Assembly (NCBI RefSeq): GCF_035582795.1
Contig: NC_134365.1
Span: 211,388,387-211,452,386 of the forward strand
Reading direction: 5' to 3'
DNA length: 64,000 nucleotides
DNA from: Mycteria americana
Taxonomy: Eukaryota > Chordata > Aves > Ciconiiformes > Ciconiidae
Below, piece by piece: positions 51,611 through 62,460 of this stretch. Below the pieces are notes generated by a model that worked only from the letters and a program-made list of their open reading frames with translations, did no database searches and was not told the DNA's origin. Each line of letters opens with the position of its first letter. Positions within the stretch are counted from its first letter, which is position 1. The position numbers and the translations under genes are program-made.

Positions 51611-52759
51611 AAGGAAGCCCTTGAGGACAGTACTATATGCAGAGCAGAAGGGGAGTATTTACTGTGACAGTTATCCTTTTATTGTGCAGCTACCCAAAGG
51701 CTTTGAGAGAACTTTCTGTTCAGAAGAAATCCAGGCCTAGACACCCTGAAAGTTAGACACCTGTGTTTTCACAGAAAAGTCTCAAATTCTGACTAAATAG
51801 GGTTTAAACCTTAGTCATCCACTTTCTGGATGAAAGCACTATGCTGTTATGTAGAAGATGAGAAGAGGAACTTTTTGTTTTAAGATGAAACAATACAAAC
51901 ACCCCACTCTGGGATAGTTTAGTGGAGAATGCTCTGTACACCCCTTTTTCAAGCTGTGCTGCAATGAAAAGAATGCAGGATTCACCAGAATAGAAGCTCA
52001 GCATGTAAAAAGGAGCTTGAGATTGTGGCTTAGTGACTTGCAGACTGCTGGACTGGGACAGACTTGTGTTCTTGGCCCTACATCTGCAACTATGAGTTGG
52101 TGCTAGAAACTACATTTGCAGGAGCTGAATTTTAGGCTTATAAGCCGCAGCTCTCAGGTATCAACATAGTCTTGCTGAAAAGAGGCACCTAAGTTGCACT
52201 GTTGATTAATATGTTTCTGAGATCATGATTTTGGTGTGCTTGGCAGCTAGGTATGAATATAATCCAGTGAGCAAACCCTCCGTTTTTACTGTGTGCTCAG
52301 GCTTCTTCGCCCTGTGGTTAAATATGGGAGCACCGGTACTTGAGGTGAGTTTGCTGCCATGAGTTTCATAATAGATTGCAGGTGCAAAAAAATATTTCTA
52401 GTGCTGTGCTGTTAAAAACTTAGTAAAGTCTTGAGATTTCTAACCCCTAGGTGTACAATTTTGCTCGCCTGGGGCTTGCTCTGGTGCGAGTAGGGACAGT
52501 GGTGACTCTCTATTGCCACCTAGTGCACCAGCCACAACAGAGACAATACATCGCACCATATAGCAGGGCAGAAGGCAAAAGCAAGTGGTTGGTTCTTCCA
52601 GAGCAGAAGTCTGATCGTTAATCAGATAGTACGTTTATGGGGTGATAAATACTTTTCTGGGCTTCTGAGACTGCAGGAACTTTCCTGGTACTGGGTGTTT
52701 TCAGAGAGAAAAGGGGAAGCAGAAGAGGTGAGACAGGCTCTTCTAGAGAATTCACTATT

Positions 52760-52862
52760 GCCTAGTGGTTAGGACACTTCCATGGTAGAAGAGCCTTTCT
52801 TTGAAAAAGGACTTGAGCCTGTGTGTCCCATAGTCCCAAGAGAGTGCCCTACTCACCAGCCC
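52760..52862. repeat. Old foldback repeat with tRNA-like arms
   Basis: The left arm 'gcctagtggttaggacact' (52760-52778) resembles a tRNA A-box region. The right arm (about 52829-52862, 'agagtgccctactcaccagccc') is its approximate reverse complement. From memory, palindromic repeats of this form (CCTAGTGGTTAGGGCACTC...GAGTGCCCTAACCACTGGGC) are common in turtle and crocodilian genomes. The family name is not known to me. Confidence 0.5.
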
Positions 52863-53289
52863 TGCTGCTCTTCTGGGGTTAGCCTGCTTGTCTCTTTTTA
52901 GGTTATGTTCAAGAATTTCACCCTAGAACCAGAACACACAGGTTATCACTTACTTTGTAGAGTGGTCTTCATCAGTATGTTTCAAAGCAAAAAAAAAACC
53001 CAAAAAACCCAAAACCTTTTCATAGAAGGGTTTTCCCAACAGGTGGGAAACAGAGATAGACAGGTGCAGGGACTCACCCAAGACAGATTAGGAAGAACAC
53101 TCCAGGTTCATGAGCCTTGCTCTTCTCTATTAGATAATACCACCTGTATTAGGCACACTCTGTAAAAAATGACAGCACCTGTCCAGCTAACTGCTCCAAA
53201 ATGACACCATAGTGGCATACTGGTGCTGAGGGATGGAGCAAATAGAAGAGCTAGAGCTATAAAATGAAGCTAGTCAAAATCAAAGCAAA

Positions 53290-53430
53290 CAAAAGGGGGT
53301 GGTTGCTGCAATAGGTAGTAAACCTGTGGAACTCCTTAACAGATCTTGCAGATGCAAAAATTTTACCTGTATTCAAGGGAAGGCTGGAAAAGTACTTGAA
53401 AGAGACATCAGTTGAAGGTTACTAAACAAA
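53290..53430 (+). repeat. Ancient CR1/L3-type fragment
   Basis: 'aaacctgtggaactccttaac', 'gatgcaaaaattttacctgtattcaa' and 'ggctggaaaagtacttga' follow the end of an old CR1/L3 ORF2. Strongly diverged. Confidence 0.5.
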
Positions 53431-54503
53431 CATAACATACTAGGTTCAGGAAATCCTCTGAGCTGGAAGGAATCACAAGTTTAGAGAATGCAGGAGAAGT
53501 ATCATATCGGGTTGCTCTGTTCTCTTTTTTTTCCTGAGTGCCTGCTTACATCTACAGTTAAAGACAGAGTATGAGGCTAGTTACGCCCTTGGTCTGTACC
53601 AACACAACTGCTTTTATGACGAGGACAGTAAGTTTCAGTGACACCATTCAGAAGCACAGCTCCTTCTCGGGCTCCCCTGTTGTGCTGATAGTGAGTGGTG
53701 CGATGTGACATGCTCATTCAGGTCCTTGCCAGCCACTCCTCTACACAATCAGCCGGGTTTTGTTGACAAAATGTTTGAAGGGGCAATAGCCATGTTTTGT
53801 GTGGCTAGTCACCTGCAACTGAGCTGTATTTTGCAGCAGGCTCAGGGGTGAAGATCCCTTACACCAATGCCCTCACACTGAAGTCAGGATCTTGCCTTCA
53901 GGGTAGTGTAGGATGGTGAAAGGTCCCTGTTGTTGCTGAGAGAATGCCTCTGTCTAGGGTACTATTGCTTTTCATGCAGGGAATGAAGCCAAGACATTGA
54001 CTCTGAGTTCTTACCACTGTGGGCACCAGTGATGGCCCAGCTTCAAAACTGTTGCTGAGTTGCTGGGCACAATCACTGAATAACAACAAAAACAGCCTGT
54101 TTTTTTCACTAATCCATGAAAGAAGTTGAGTTTCTTGTATCTGTCAATATATATCAGTTTAATTTTCTTCACTTGAAGTAATCACAGCTGTTGATTGCTT
54201 CAACCAAGGAAGAATAGGAAACCTACATGAACAACTGCAAGTATGAAAACTCATTTACTGCTGACAAAGGGGCTAATATGAAAAGCTGTAAAACACAACA
54301 GGTACAATCTAGTGACATCCTATAAATAGCTAGGCAACCTATTGTTGTTAATAACGTATTTTTTTTCAGTCTCCCAACACTATATTGCATTTCATAGAAA
54401 AAAGTGAAATATGTAGCATTTTGTAGGATGTTATTTTCTTAAAAAAAAAACCAAAAAACTAAAACTTGATTCAGATCAACTATATAAGACTGGAGTGTAG
54501 AAG

Positions 54504-55062
54504 TGTCCTGGTTTCAGTTGAGATAGAGTTCATTTTCTTTATAGTGGCTGGTATGGGGCTATGTTTTGGATTTGTGCTGAAGACAGTGTTGATAATACAG
54601 AGATGTTTTAGTTGTTGCTGTACTAGTCAAGGACTTTTCAGCTTCCCGTGCTCTGCCAGGTGCAGAAGAAGCTGGGAGGGGACACAGCCAGGATAGTTGA
54701 TCCAAACTGACCAAAGGGCTATTCCATACCATATGACGTCATGCGCAGTATAGAAAGCTGGGGAAGAAGGAGGAAGGGGGGACATTTGGAGTGATGGCAT
54801 TTGTCTTCCCAAGTAACCATTACGCGTGATGGAGCCCTGCTTTCCCGGAGATGGCTGAACACCTGCCTGACCATGGGAAGTAGTGAATTAATTCCTTGCT
54901 TTGCTTGCGTGTGCGGCTTTTGCTTTCCCTATTAAACTGTTTTTATCTCAACCCTCAAGTTTTCTTACTTTTGCTCTTCCGATTCTCTCCCCCATCCCAC
55001 CGAGGGGGAGTGAGCGAGCGGCTGCGTGGTGCTTAGCTGCCGGCTGGGGCTAAACCACGACA
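54504..55062 (+). repeat. 5' LTR of the non-autonomous ERV
   Basis: TGTCCTGGTTTCAGTTGAG to AACCACGACA. A CRE lies at 54734-54741, the TATA-like TATAGAAA at 54749-54756, and ATTAAA at 54931-54936 as the probable polyadenylation signal. It appears identical to 56464-57022. Confidence 0.95.
54734..54741. promoter_or_regulatory. Consensus CRE (TGACGTCA) in the LTR
   Basis: Perfect CREB/ATF palindrome just before a TATA-like box. An identical site is in the 3' LTR at 56694-56701. Related LTRs in this window have TGACATCA (62461 copy) or TGGCCTCA (7118, 25732). Confidence 0.7.
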
Positions 55063-55070
55063 GTCCTTTT

Positions 55071-55088
55071 TGGCGCCCAACGTGGGGC
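55071..55088 (+). promoter_or_regulatory. Primer binding site, tRNA-Lys type
   Basis: TGGCGCCCAACGTGGGGC, 8 bp after the LTR end. From memory it matches the 3' end of tRNA-Lys(1,2), the primer of several betaretroviruses. The TGG start (complement of CCA) is as expected. Confidence 0.85.
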
Positions 55089-55457
55089 ACGAAGGGTTTG
55101 AGATAATGACAGATTTGATTGGAATGTGCCAGATATAATTTATAGCTGTTATTGCTGTTTAGCTATTAATCAGCAAGCTTCTGTGCTTGCCATAGGCTTG
55201 CTTGCCTTACTGTATGTTAGAGTCTAGGGCTCGTTAGTGGCTGCTTTTTTCTTTTGCTGCCTGCCGTGCTGCTGTACTGCTGATCACCTTACTCTGCTGT
55301 GCCTGGGAACATTTTGATAACAGCAATGGCCTTGCGCCTGGGCTGGCAGATGGCCAGGGCATCGCTGCTGTTTCTGTGCTGCTGTACTGGACAGGCTGGA
55401 ACTCCGCTGTGAACTTGAGTCGAAGGGACTGTGACCTGTGGATGAATCCACGTGGGA

Positions 55458-55800
55458 GCAGGACACCCCGAAGCGTCTGTGCCCATGGATTAGCCCATGC
55501 CAGAGCAGGTACACCTCGAAGCACCTGTGGCTGGGGATGAAGTCCATGCTGCAGCAGGTACACCTCGAAGCACCTGTGGCTGTGGATAAAGTCCATGCTG
55601 CAGCAGGTATACCTCGAAGCATCTGTGGCTGTGGATAAAGTCCATGCTGCAGCAGGTACACCTCGAAGCATCTGTGGCTGTGGATGAAGTCCATGCTGCA
55701 GCAGGTACACCTTGAAGCATCAGTGGCTGTGCATGAGGCCATGTTGGAGCAAGTTTACTTCTGAAGGTACTACATTCTGTGGATAAGTCCAAGCTGGAGC
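55458..55800 (+). repeat. 49-bp tandem array, about 7 units
   Basis: The phase marker GCAGG(T) falls at 55458, 55505, 55554, 55603, 55652, 55701, about 55749 and about 55798. Steps are 47, then 49 four times, then 48 and about 49. The central units differ at one to three bases, and the outer ones are more diverged. Confidence 0.93.
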
Positions 55801-56112
55801 AGGGGCAAGGGGAGGACTTCATTGCAATGTTAAACCTGATGGTCTGGTCCAAAGGGACCAGGGGTGGAGATTGTAATGGAAATACCTTTAAATTGTTGTA
55901 TCCCGTGATTTGAGTTGCATGTTGTGGGAATTACTATAGCAGGAACCCCTTGTTGCTAGCCAGGCTAGGAGCAAGGGGAGGAGTTCATTGCAATGTTAAA
56001 CCCTATAACCTGGCCCAAAAGGACCAGGGGTGGACATTGTAATAGATATACCTTTAAATTGTTGTAACCCATGATTTGAGTTGCATGTTATAGGAATTAC
56101 TACAGCTGGAAC
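55799..56112 (+). repeat. 166-bp direct duplication
   Basis: 55799-55945 and 55967-56112 share 'ttcattgcaatgttaaacc', 'gaccaggggtgga', 'tacctttaaattgttgta' and 'gatttgagttgcatgtt' at a constant offset of 166 bp, with scattered substitutions. Confidence 0.92.
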
Positions 56113-56279
56113 CACCTGAACAAATGGAGGAGAAGCCTTACAAGAAGCAGTGCAAGTGCAGCAGTGACCTGACCTGAGCTGGCTTTGGTCCCCAATAACT
56201 CCAAGCAACACACCACCTCTCCTGTCCTGAGTAACAACCATAAGAGATGAAGCCCAAAGTCATGGACTAAATGAACTCA

Positions 56280-56325
56280 GTGGACATTTTGTGGACATTT
56301 ATGGACATTTTACAGACATTTTACA
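56280..56325 (+). repeat. Short GGACATTTT repeats
   Basis: Four imperfect copies of (T)GGACATTT(T), about 12-15 bp apart, inside the ERV interior. Confidence 0.75.
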
Positions 56326-56450
56326 GGGGTGGTCCATAGACTAAGGGAATGATATGTGTGTATTATATCAAAGGATGGGAAGGGTGATGGTGGGTAATGA
56401 GAATGTATTGAATAGTGTGAGACCTGAGCATGACGTAAATGGTATGGAAT

Positions 56451-56460
56451 AAGGGGTGGA
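56451..56460 (+). promoter_or_regulatory. Polypurine tract of the ERV
   Basis: AAGGGGTGGA, ending three bases before the 3' LTR, is the likely plus-strand primer site. The same AGGGGTGGA string recurs in both copies of the 166-bp duplication. Confidence 0.65.
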
Positions 56461-56463
56461 TAC

Positions 56464-57022
56464 TGTCCTGGTTTCAGTTGAGATAGAGTTCATTTTCTTT
56501 ATAGTGGCTGGTATGGGGCTATGTTTTGGATTTGTGCTGAAGACAGTGTTGATAATACAGAGATGTTTTAGTTGTTGCTGTACTAGTCAAGGACTTTTCA
56601 GCTTCCCGTGCTCTGCCAGGTGCAGAAGAAGCTGGGAGGGGACACAGCCAGGATAGTTGATCCAAACTGACCAAAGGGCTATTCCATACCATATGACGTC
56701 ATGCGCAGTATAGAAAGCTGGGGAAGAAGGAGGAAGGGGGGACATTTGGAGTGATGGCATTTGTCTTCCCAAGTAACCATTACGCGTGATGGAGCCCTGC
56801 TTTCCCGGAGATGGCTGAACACCTGCCTGACCATGGGAAGTAGTGAATTAATTCCTTGCTTTGCTTGCGTGTGCGGCTTTTGCTTTCCCTATTAAACTGT
56901 TTTTATCTCAACCCTCAAGTTTTCTTACTTTTGCTCTTCCGATTCTCTCCCCCATCCCACCGAGGGGGAGTGAGCGAGCGGCTGCGTGGTGCTTAGCTGC
57001 CGGCTGGGGCTAAACCACGACA
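56464..57022 (+). repeat. 3' LTR of the non-autonomous ERV
   Basis: 559 bp, read as identical to the 5' LTR, and followed by the AGAAG target duplication. Confidence 0.95.
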
Positions 57023-58622
57023 AGAAGCAAAAAAAGTAAGGACATTTCACTGCTAAACACTCTGGACAAAACTTCATTATGATGGCAAAACTTTAATGTC
57101 CTGGCAGGCATTAATTTATATTGTGTGAAAGTCTAGCTCATCTTCTGTTACCTTCACTATTACCTTCTATTACCTTCATCTTTGCTACTGTCTTTAGCCT
57201 GAATTTGTATCAAAGGAAATTACCTTGGTTTTTTTTCTGTGTTACAGCAACAAAACAGCATTCAGGTCCTTAGAATAACTTATCTTTCACCTTCTTTTAG
57301 AAAGAAGGACAGGAAATTGAAGAATGAAAGTAATTTTTTGCAAACAAAACCCATGTTTTGTTTTGTTTTGCTAAGCTGGTTGGTTTGTGTTTTCTTTTTT
57401 TTTAATATTCACTAGCAGATTAGTTGAATAAAAAAAAAAAAAAAAACACAACAAAAACAAACCAAAACCAAACCCCAGAACATAAAAGAATTCTATTTTG
57501 AAATATAAGGCTCAAGATATTACAGAAGATATTCAAAATATCCAGCAGACATCAAGTGAATAAAATTGGGATTATTGCAGACTATGGGACCTACTCAGCA
57601 CCAGTTAGCCAAGAGATTTGGTTAGCTACGATAAGGTGCATCTTGTAGCTTTGCCCTGTAGACCCATTTAAACAGAACAGAGCATTTTGACCAGTACATT
57701 TGGGATCTCCTCTTATGGAAAAGAAGATATGTGAGTGGTAATTTCCACAGTGATTTACTCAACTGGTCTGCAGGGCTCCAGATGAAGGACTCGCAGCATG
57801 TGATAGCTACACGACCAGAAACAAGTACATGCAAAGCATGTACATACAAAGTAGTTACAGCTGCAGAAAGAAATAAAATCTAAGCCCATTATTGCTGCTA
57901 TGTACTTTTAGGGGTCTATGTGCTTTTAGGGATTCCTACGTTCAACTCCTAGACACAGTGGGGGATCCTAAGATAGTCTTGGAATTCTGTAAAATGGGAT
58001 CTGATACACTGCAGTAAATATGGGAACATCTAATATGGGGAACACTTAGGTTGACAAGTTGTCAATGCTTCTAACTTTCTCTGGAGTCCCTTCATTATGA
58101 GCTTCTTTTCCCTTCTTGTTTCCTATTTCACCAAGGAAGAATATAGATGACACTTGATAAAAGTGGCCATTACAACCTTTCAGTGAGGAAAAGTCTTACC
58201 CTTTTTGTTCTGAGCTTTTGGAAGGCCTTATCACTGTACATGCATAGGGAGATGAATGTCTTCAGAAGCTGTTGTCAGTCTGTGCCATCTGCTTCTTTTG
58301 GAAACAAGGTCTTAAAGCAAAGTACACTGACATGATTCATCTTATAATGATACTCACAGGTTTGTAAACAGCATGTAAACAGATGAGTAAATAAAATGCT
58401 TTTGCAGAAAGTGATTGTGTGTTCCCTTCTAAAGTATTGGCTGGTTTGTGTTTCACCTCAATACAGACAAAGTGTGTAATAATAATTTCCTGAATTAAGG
58501 TCTTTTCTGAGAGCCAGTAGAAGCCTTGCAAGATGACTAGACAAAAACTCTGTTCTGGCTGCTCCTGTGAGTCATGATATCGGTGAGATAGTTAGATGAA
58601 GGGTGACAGGCATAGGCATATA
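57023..58622. other. Intronic, nothing coding
   Basis: Contains the inverted repeat at 57378-57469. No exon recognised. Confidence 0.5.
57378..57469. repeat. Imperfect T-rich/A-rich inverted repeat
   Basis: Left arm 57378-57414 (GGTTGGTTTGTGTTTT...ATTCACTA). Right arm 57421-57469 (TAGTTGAAT, A run, CACAACAAAAACAAACC). The reverse complement of the right arm follows the left arm with gaps, and the loop is six bases. Confidence 0.7.
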
Positions 58623-58786
58623 ACCACAGAATCATTTATGTTGGAATGGATCTCTGGAGGTCATTTAGACAACCCTCCCATTGAAGAGGGGTCAACTACA
58701 GCAGGTTGTTCAGGGCCGTGTCCAGTCAGGTTCTGACTGTCTCCAGCCATGGAGACTCAACAGCCTCTCTGGGTGACCTGTTCTAA
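58623..58786 (-). repeat. CR1 LINE 3' end fragment
   Basis: 'accacagaatcatttatgttgg' tail, then 'tcaactacagcaggttgttcagggccgtgtcc' and 'cagcctctctgggtgacctgttc'. This is the 3' UTR and ORF2 terminus of another CR1 subfamily. Truncated at about 58786. Confidence 0.9.
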
Positions 58787-61052
58787 TAAGGAACAGGTAT
58801 ACAGGATATTTACTGTTTTCACTAGGGAACAGGGGGAAGATGCTGTTGATTTTGCACTAGATGAGGGCTCTACTTGATCTACTAAATAGCAGAGGGTATC
58901 TAAGATCGTACCTGCTTCTATATAGGTACAGAAAAGACATGGTCATTAACAGTGAGCTAGAGTTGCTTGGTCAGAAGAACAGGTCCAAGTGCAGATTAGA
59001 ACATGCGGGGCTTTGTTTTGTTTATGTTTGTGTCTTCAGATTCCTTGTGGCAGCAGAATCTGAACAGTCTCTGACTGGACATAATGGTCTGAGACCAACA
59101 GAGAATCTGGACCAGCAAATATTTACAGACCTGGGGGGTGGAATGTGGAGTGTGGTGAGGGCTGCACAGAAAGAGGGAAAAGGCACCAGATTCTAGCAAA
59201 AATATTTTTGGAAACCAATTCCCACTGGTTTGAGCAAGGCCAGAATTTCCCTCCTTATCTAGGTACTCAAATACTAGGTTCAGCTCAGCCAGGCTGCAGA
59301 ATCTTTTTCCACATATTACTTTGATGATCTTTGAGCACTGTGAACTGCAACTAGCCATTCAGACTGACTCCTTGTGGAAGTCCTAGCTGTGACCCAAGTG
59401 AGTGATCTGGTGGCCTGTGGTCCAGAAACAGCAGTGGGTGACTTCTGTCTGCATGAAGTACCAAGTCACACCTCTCTTACTGGGTGAATACACCTGCAAA
59501 CTGGGACAAATCAATATCATTTTTACTAAATCAGGCTCAAATGGAAATCACTTTTCTCTATATTACATGAGAATGTTGTGTTTGAAGGTCGTGTACTTCA
59601 CTATTTTGTTTGCTCTCCATAAACAGACCAGATATTCTTGCTTCATATTTAACCAGGAAGCTGACTGTATAGCAAGTTTTACAATCTTTATGGTCCTAGC
59701 CTACCAGGTGACTAAAGCGGATTACATTGTTTTGAGATTATCTAACTAAAGGCATAATTACAGGATCTCAAATTAGGCAATTTTTGCTCAACTTTGACAC
59801 AACAAATATCCAGTGCTGAAATTAGACTCTGGATTGTGTAGTTAATGTTTCATACCTGGGACCATCATCATAGGTAAAATCTTTTAAACTATTTCAACCC
59901 GCTTACCAGTAGATCATTTTCTTCTAGGCAAATCACTATGGTTAAACCATCTTTTTACAAGGTCTGCTTCAACATCTGATTAACATTTTACACATTTTGC
60001 TTCTAATGACTGCAAAAGAAAGCATAAAAAAAGAAAGGAATATCGTGCTTAACATGAAAACTGATTCAGAAAACAATCTGTCGCCCATGGGGTCTAACCC
60101 CACCTTTGAATCTAATAATTATAATTATTTTTGCAGTCATTTTAGAGGTCTCACAGATAGACTTTGTGTCCCCAAGTAGAACTGCTCTATATTTCCACAG
60201 CACAACAGTCACTTTCTACCACTATATTTTAAGCCAGTAAATTACCTGGAATATGCCAATGTACTACCTGACTTTCGGCGGGTGACTTTGAATTTTAAAT
60301 TTTCTTTCTATCATGACCTCTAACGTAACAAGACAAAGGCATATAAGGACACCAGTTCCCTATTAATCAAATAACTGTTGCATTATCTAAGAGTTAGGCC
60401 TTTCTATTTAACATAAAGTTCTTTCAATATAGCATTTTCTGTCCGGTGACTGTGCTGATGTAATTAAAAGTGTGAGAATATGTGCTGCTTTGTTTTCTCT
60501 TTTGGAAAACTATTTTTATGTTTCAGTTAAGAGTTGGACCTACTGATGCAGAAGATTCATGAGAGTTTACCTCCGAGCTGCTTTCAGTATCATTGTATCT
60601 GCAAATACAGAGTTCTGCCAACAAAAACTGTTCTCTTCCTATTACTTATCAAAAGGCTATTTCTTGCTCAACAGATGACATGCAACAAAAGGCACTAATA
60701 CTACTGCAAACATATTTCCATCTTCACTTGCTTTTCTTATTTGGTCTTTTCCAAACTAGCAATAAAGGAGCAATAAGGGAATGGAAAAACAGTGGCAGTA
60801 AGAAATAAAAGGCCACATTAAAGGCATAGGAAATTTACCATCTTCAAACATATGTGCGCCGAAAAAAAAAAGCAAGCTTTTCAGAAATCAGGGATCTCAA
60901 AAGTCAAGATGAGTCAAAGCCTACCTATGTGTTGGTAAGCCAGTGCTGTTAATAGAGTTCTGCCCATTATGTCAAATGAAAATCTTTCCACCAGTACTTA
61001 GGTTAAAATACAAGTTTTTTACAGCAAATGATGATGTCATGCTGCAGCCTTA
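58787..61052. other. Intronic, nothing recognised
   Basis: No exon, RNA or transposon recognised. Frames at 58861-59196 and 59402-59749 show no domain. Confidence 0.5.
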
Positions 61053-62375
61053 CAGAATCACTATTTCACTGACTCTCTTGGGTTGGAAGGCACCTCTTGA
61101 GATCATCTAGTCCAACCCCTCCTGCTCAAGTAGGGCCAGTGAGAGCAGGTTGCCCACGACTGTGTCCAGTCGGGTTTTCAGTATCTCTAGAGGCGCAGAC
61201 TCCATAACTCTCTGTGCAACCTGTTCCAGTGTTTAACCATCCACACAGTGAAAAAAGTTTCTTGTGTTCAGATGGAATTTCACGGGCTTTAATTTGTACC
61301 CATTACCTCTTGTCTTCTCAGTGGGTACTACTGAGAAGAGTCTGGCTGCTTCTTCTTCACTCCCTTCCACCAAGTATTTATACACATTGATAAGATCCCC
61401 CTGAGCCATCTCTTCTCCAGGCTGAACTGTCACAGCTCTCTCAGCTTCTCCTCATATGGGAGATGCTCCAAGCCCCTAGTCACCTTAGTGGCTCTGTAGT
61501 GGACTTTACTCCAGTAAGTCCATATCTTTCTTGCACTGGGGAGCCCAGAGCTGGACACAGCACTCCAGGTGTGGCCTTATCAGTGCTGAGGGGAAGGATC
61601 ACCTTCCTTGGCTTGCTAGAAACACTCTGATGCACCCCAGGAGGCTGTTAGCCTTCTGTGCTGCAAGGGTGCATTGCTAGCTCATGATCAACTTGTTGTC
61701 CGCCAGGACCCCCAGGTCCTTTTCTGCCAAGCTGCTTTCCAGCTGGGTGTCCCCCAGCATATATCGGTGCCTGGGGTTGTTCCTTTCCAGGTACAGGACT
61801 TCGCACTTCCCTTTGTTGAACTTCATGAAGTTCCTGTCAGCCCATTTCTCCAGCCTGTCCCCGTCCCTCTGAATGGCAGCATGACCTTCTGGTGTATTAG
61901 CCACTCCTCCCAGTTTTGTATCATCTGTGAACTCACTGAGGGTACACTCTGCCGCATCATCCAGGTCATTAATGAAGAAGTTAAACAGTATTGGTCCCAG
62001 TACTGACTCCTGAGGCACGTTGCTAGTGGCTTGTCCTCCTACTGGACTTTGTGCCACTGGTCACAAGCCCCGGGGCCCAGTCATTCATCCAGTTTTCAAT
62101 CTACCTCACTGTCCACTTATCTAACCCCTACTTTGTCAGCTAGCCTATAAGGATGTTACAGGAGACAGTGTCAAAAGCTTTACTAAAGTCAAGGTAAACA
62201 ACATCCAGTGCTCTCCCCTCATCCACCAAGCTAATCACGTCATTGTAGAAGGCTATCAGGTTGGTTTAAGCATGATTTTCCATTTGTAAACCCACGGTGA
62301 TTACTACCAATCACTTTCTTGTCCTTCGTGTTTTTGGAAATAATTTCCAGGATTAGTTACTCCATCAACTATTCA
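61053..62375 (-). repeat. CR1 LINE, about 1.3 kb
   Basis: Starts with the degraded tail 'cagaatcactatttcactg' and UTR 'gatcatctagtccaacccc'. It continues through the ORF2 C-terminus to sequence upstream of the catalytic box (near 62250, YDDV-type region). A minus-strand frame at 61677-62057 retains VLGPILFNFFINDL and FTDDTKL, so the FADD box has changed to FTDD. Same subfamily as the piece at 1-275. Confidence 0.94.
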
Positions 62376-62460
62376 TTACCTTATTAATGAATCAGAAGTG
62401 GTACCTTCTTATAGAATCCTGCAATTTTATTGACTGCTTGTCTTCCAACCATTAATTAAG

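Larger units (their letters stand above)
51611..54503. other. Intronic, with two old repeats
   Basis: Holds the foldback repeat at 52760-52862 and the ancient CR1 piece at 53290-53430. No exon recognised. Confidence 0.5.
55089..56450 (+). other. Internal region of the ERV, non-coding
   Basis: No frame encodes recognisable retroviral protein. The longest frames are on the opposite strand across the tandem array, and they repeat the same peptide words in all three frames. It may carry a packaging signal, but none can be seen directly. Confidence 0.8.
54504..57022 (+). mobile_element. Complete young non-autonomous ERV, 2519 bp
   Basis: Two 559-bp LTRs flank 1401 bp, and the whole is bounded by AGAAG at 54499-54503 and 57023-57027. 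I read no difference between the LTRs, which implies very recent insertion. A primer binding site follows the 5' LTR and a purine tract precedes the 3' LTR. No gag, pol or env sequence is recognisable in any frame. The interior consists of a leader, a 49-bp tandem array and a 166-bp duplication. It must have been copied with proteins supplied by another element. It is antisense to MTNR1B. Confidence 0.93.

Noticed and set aside
52760..52862. Functional tRNA gene
   Set aside because: Only an A-box-like stretch is present. There is no acceptor stem or proper B box, and the segment is palindromic.
55458..55800. CRISPR-like array
   Set aside because: Units are contiguous, with no unique spacers, and the setting is a vertebrate ERV.
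55234..55852. Several minus-strand frames of 120-158 codons with repeated CCSMDF/LLQHGL words
   Set aside because: They are translations of the 49-bp tandem array. The same words occur in all three frames because 49 is not a multiple of 3.
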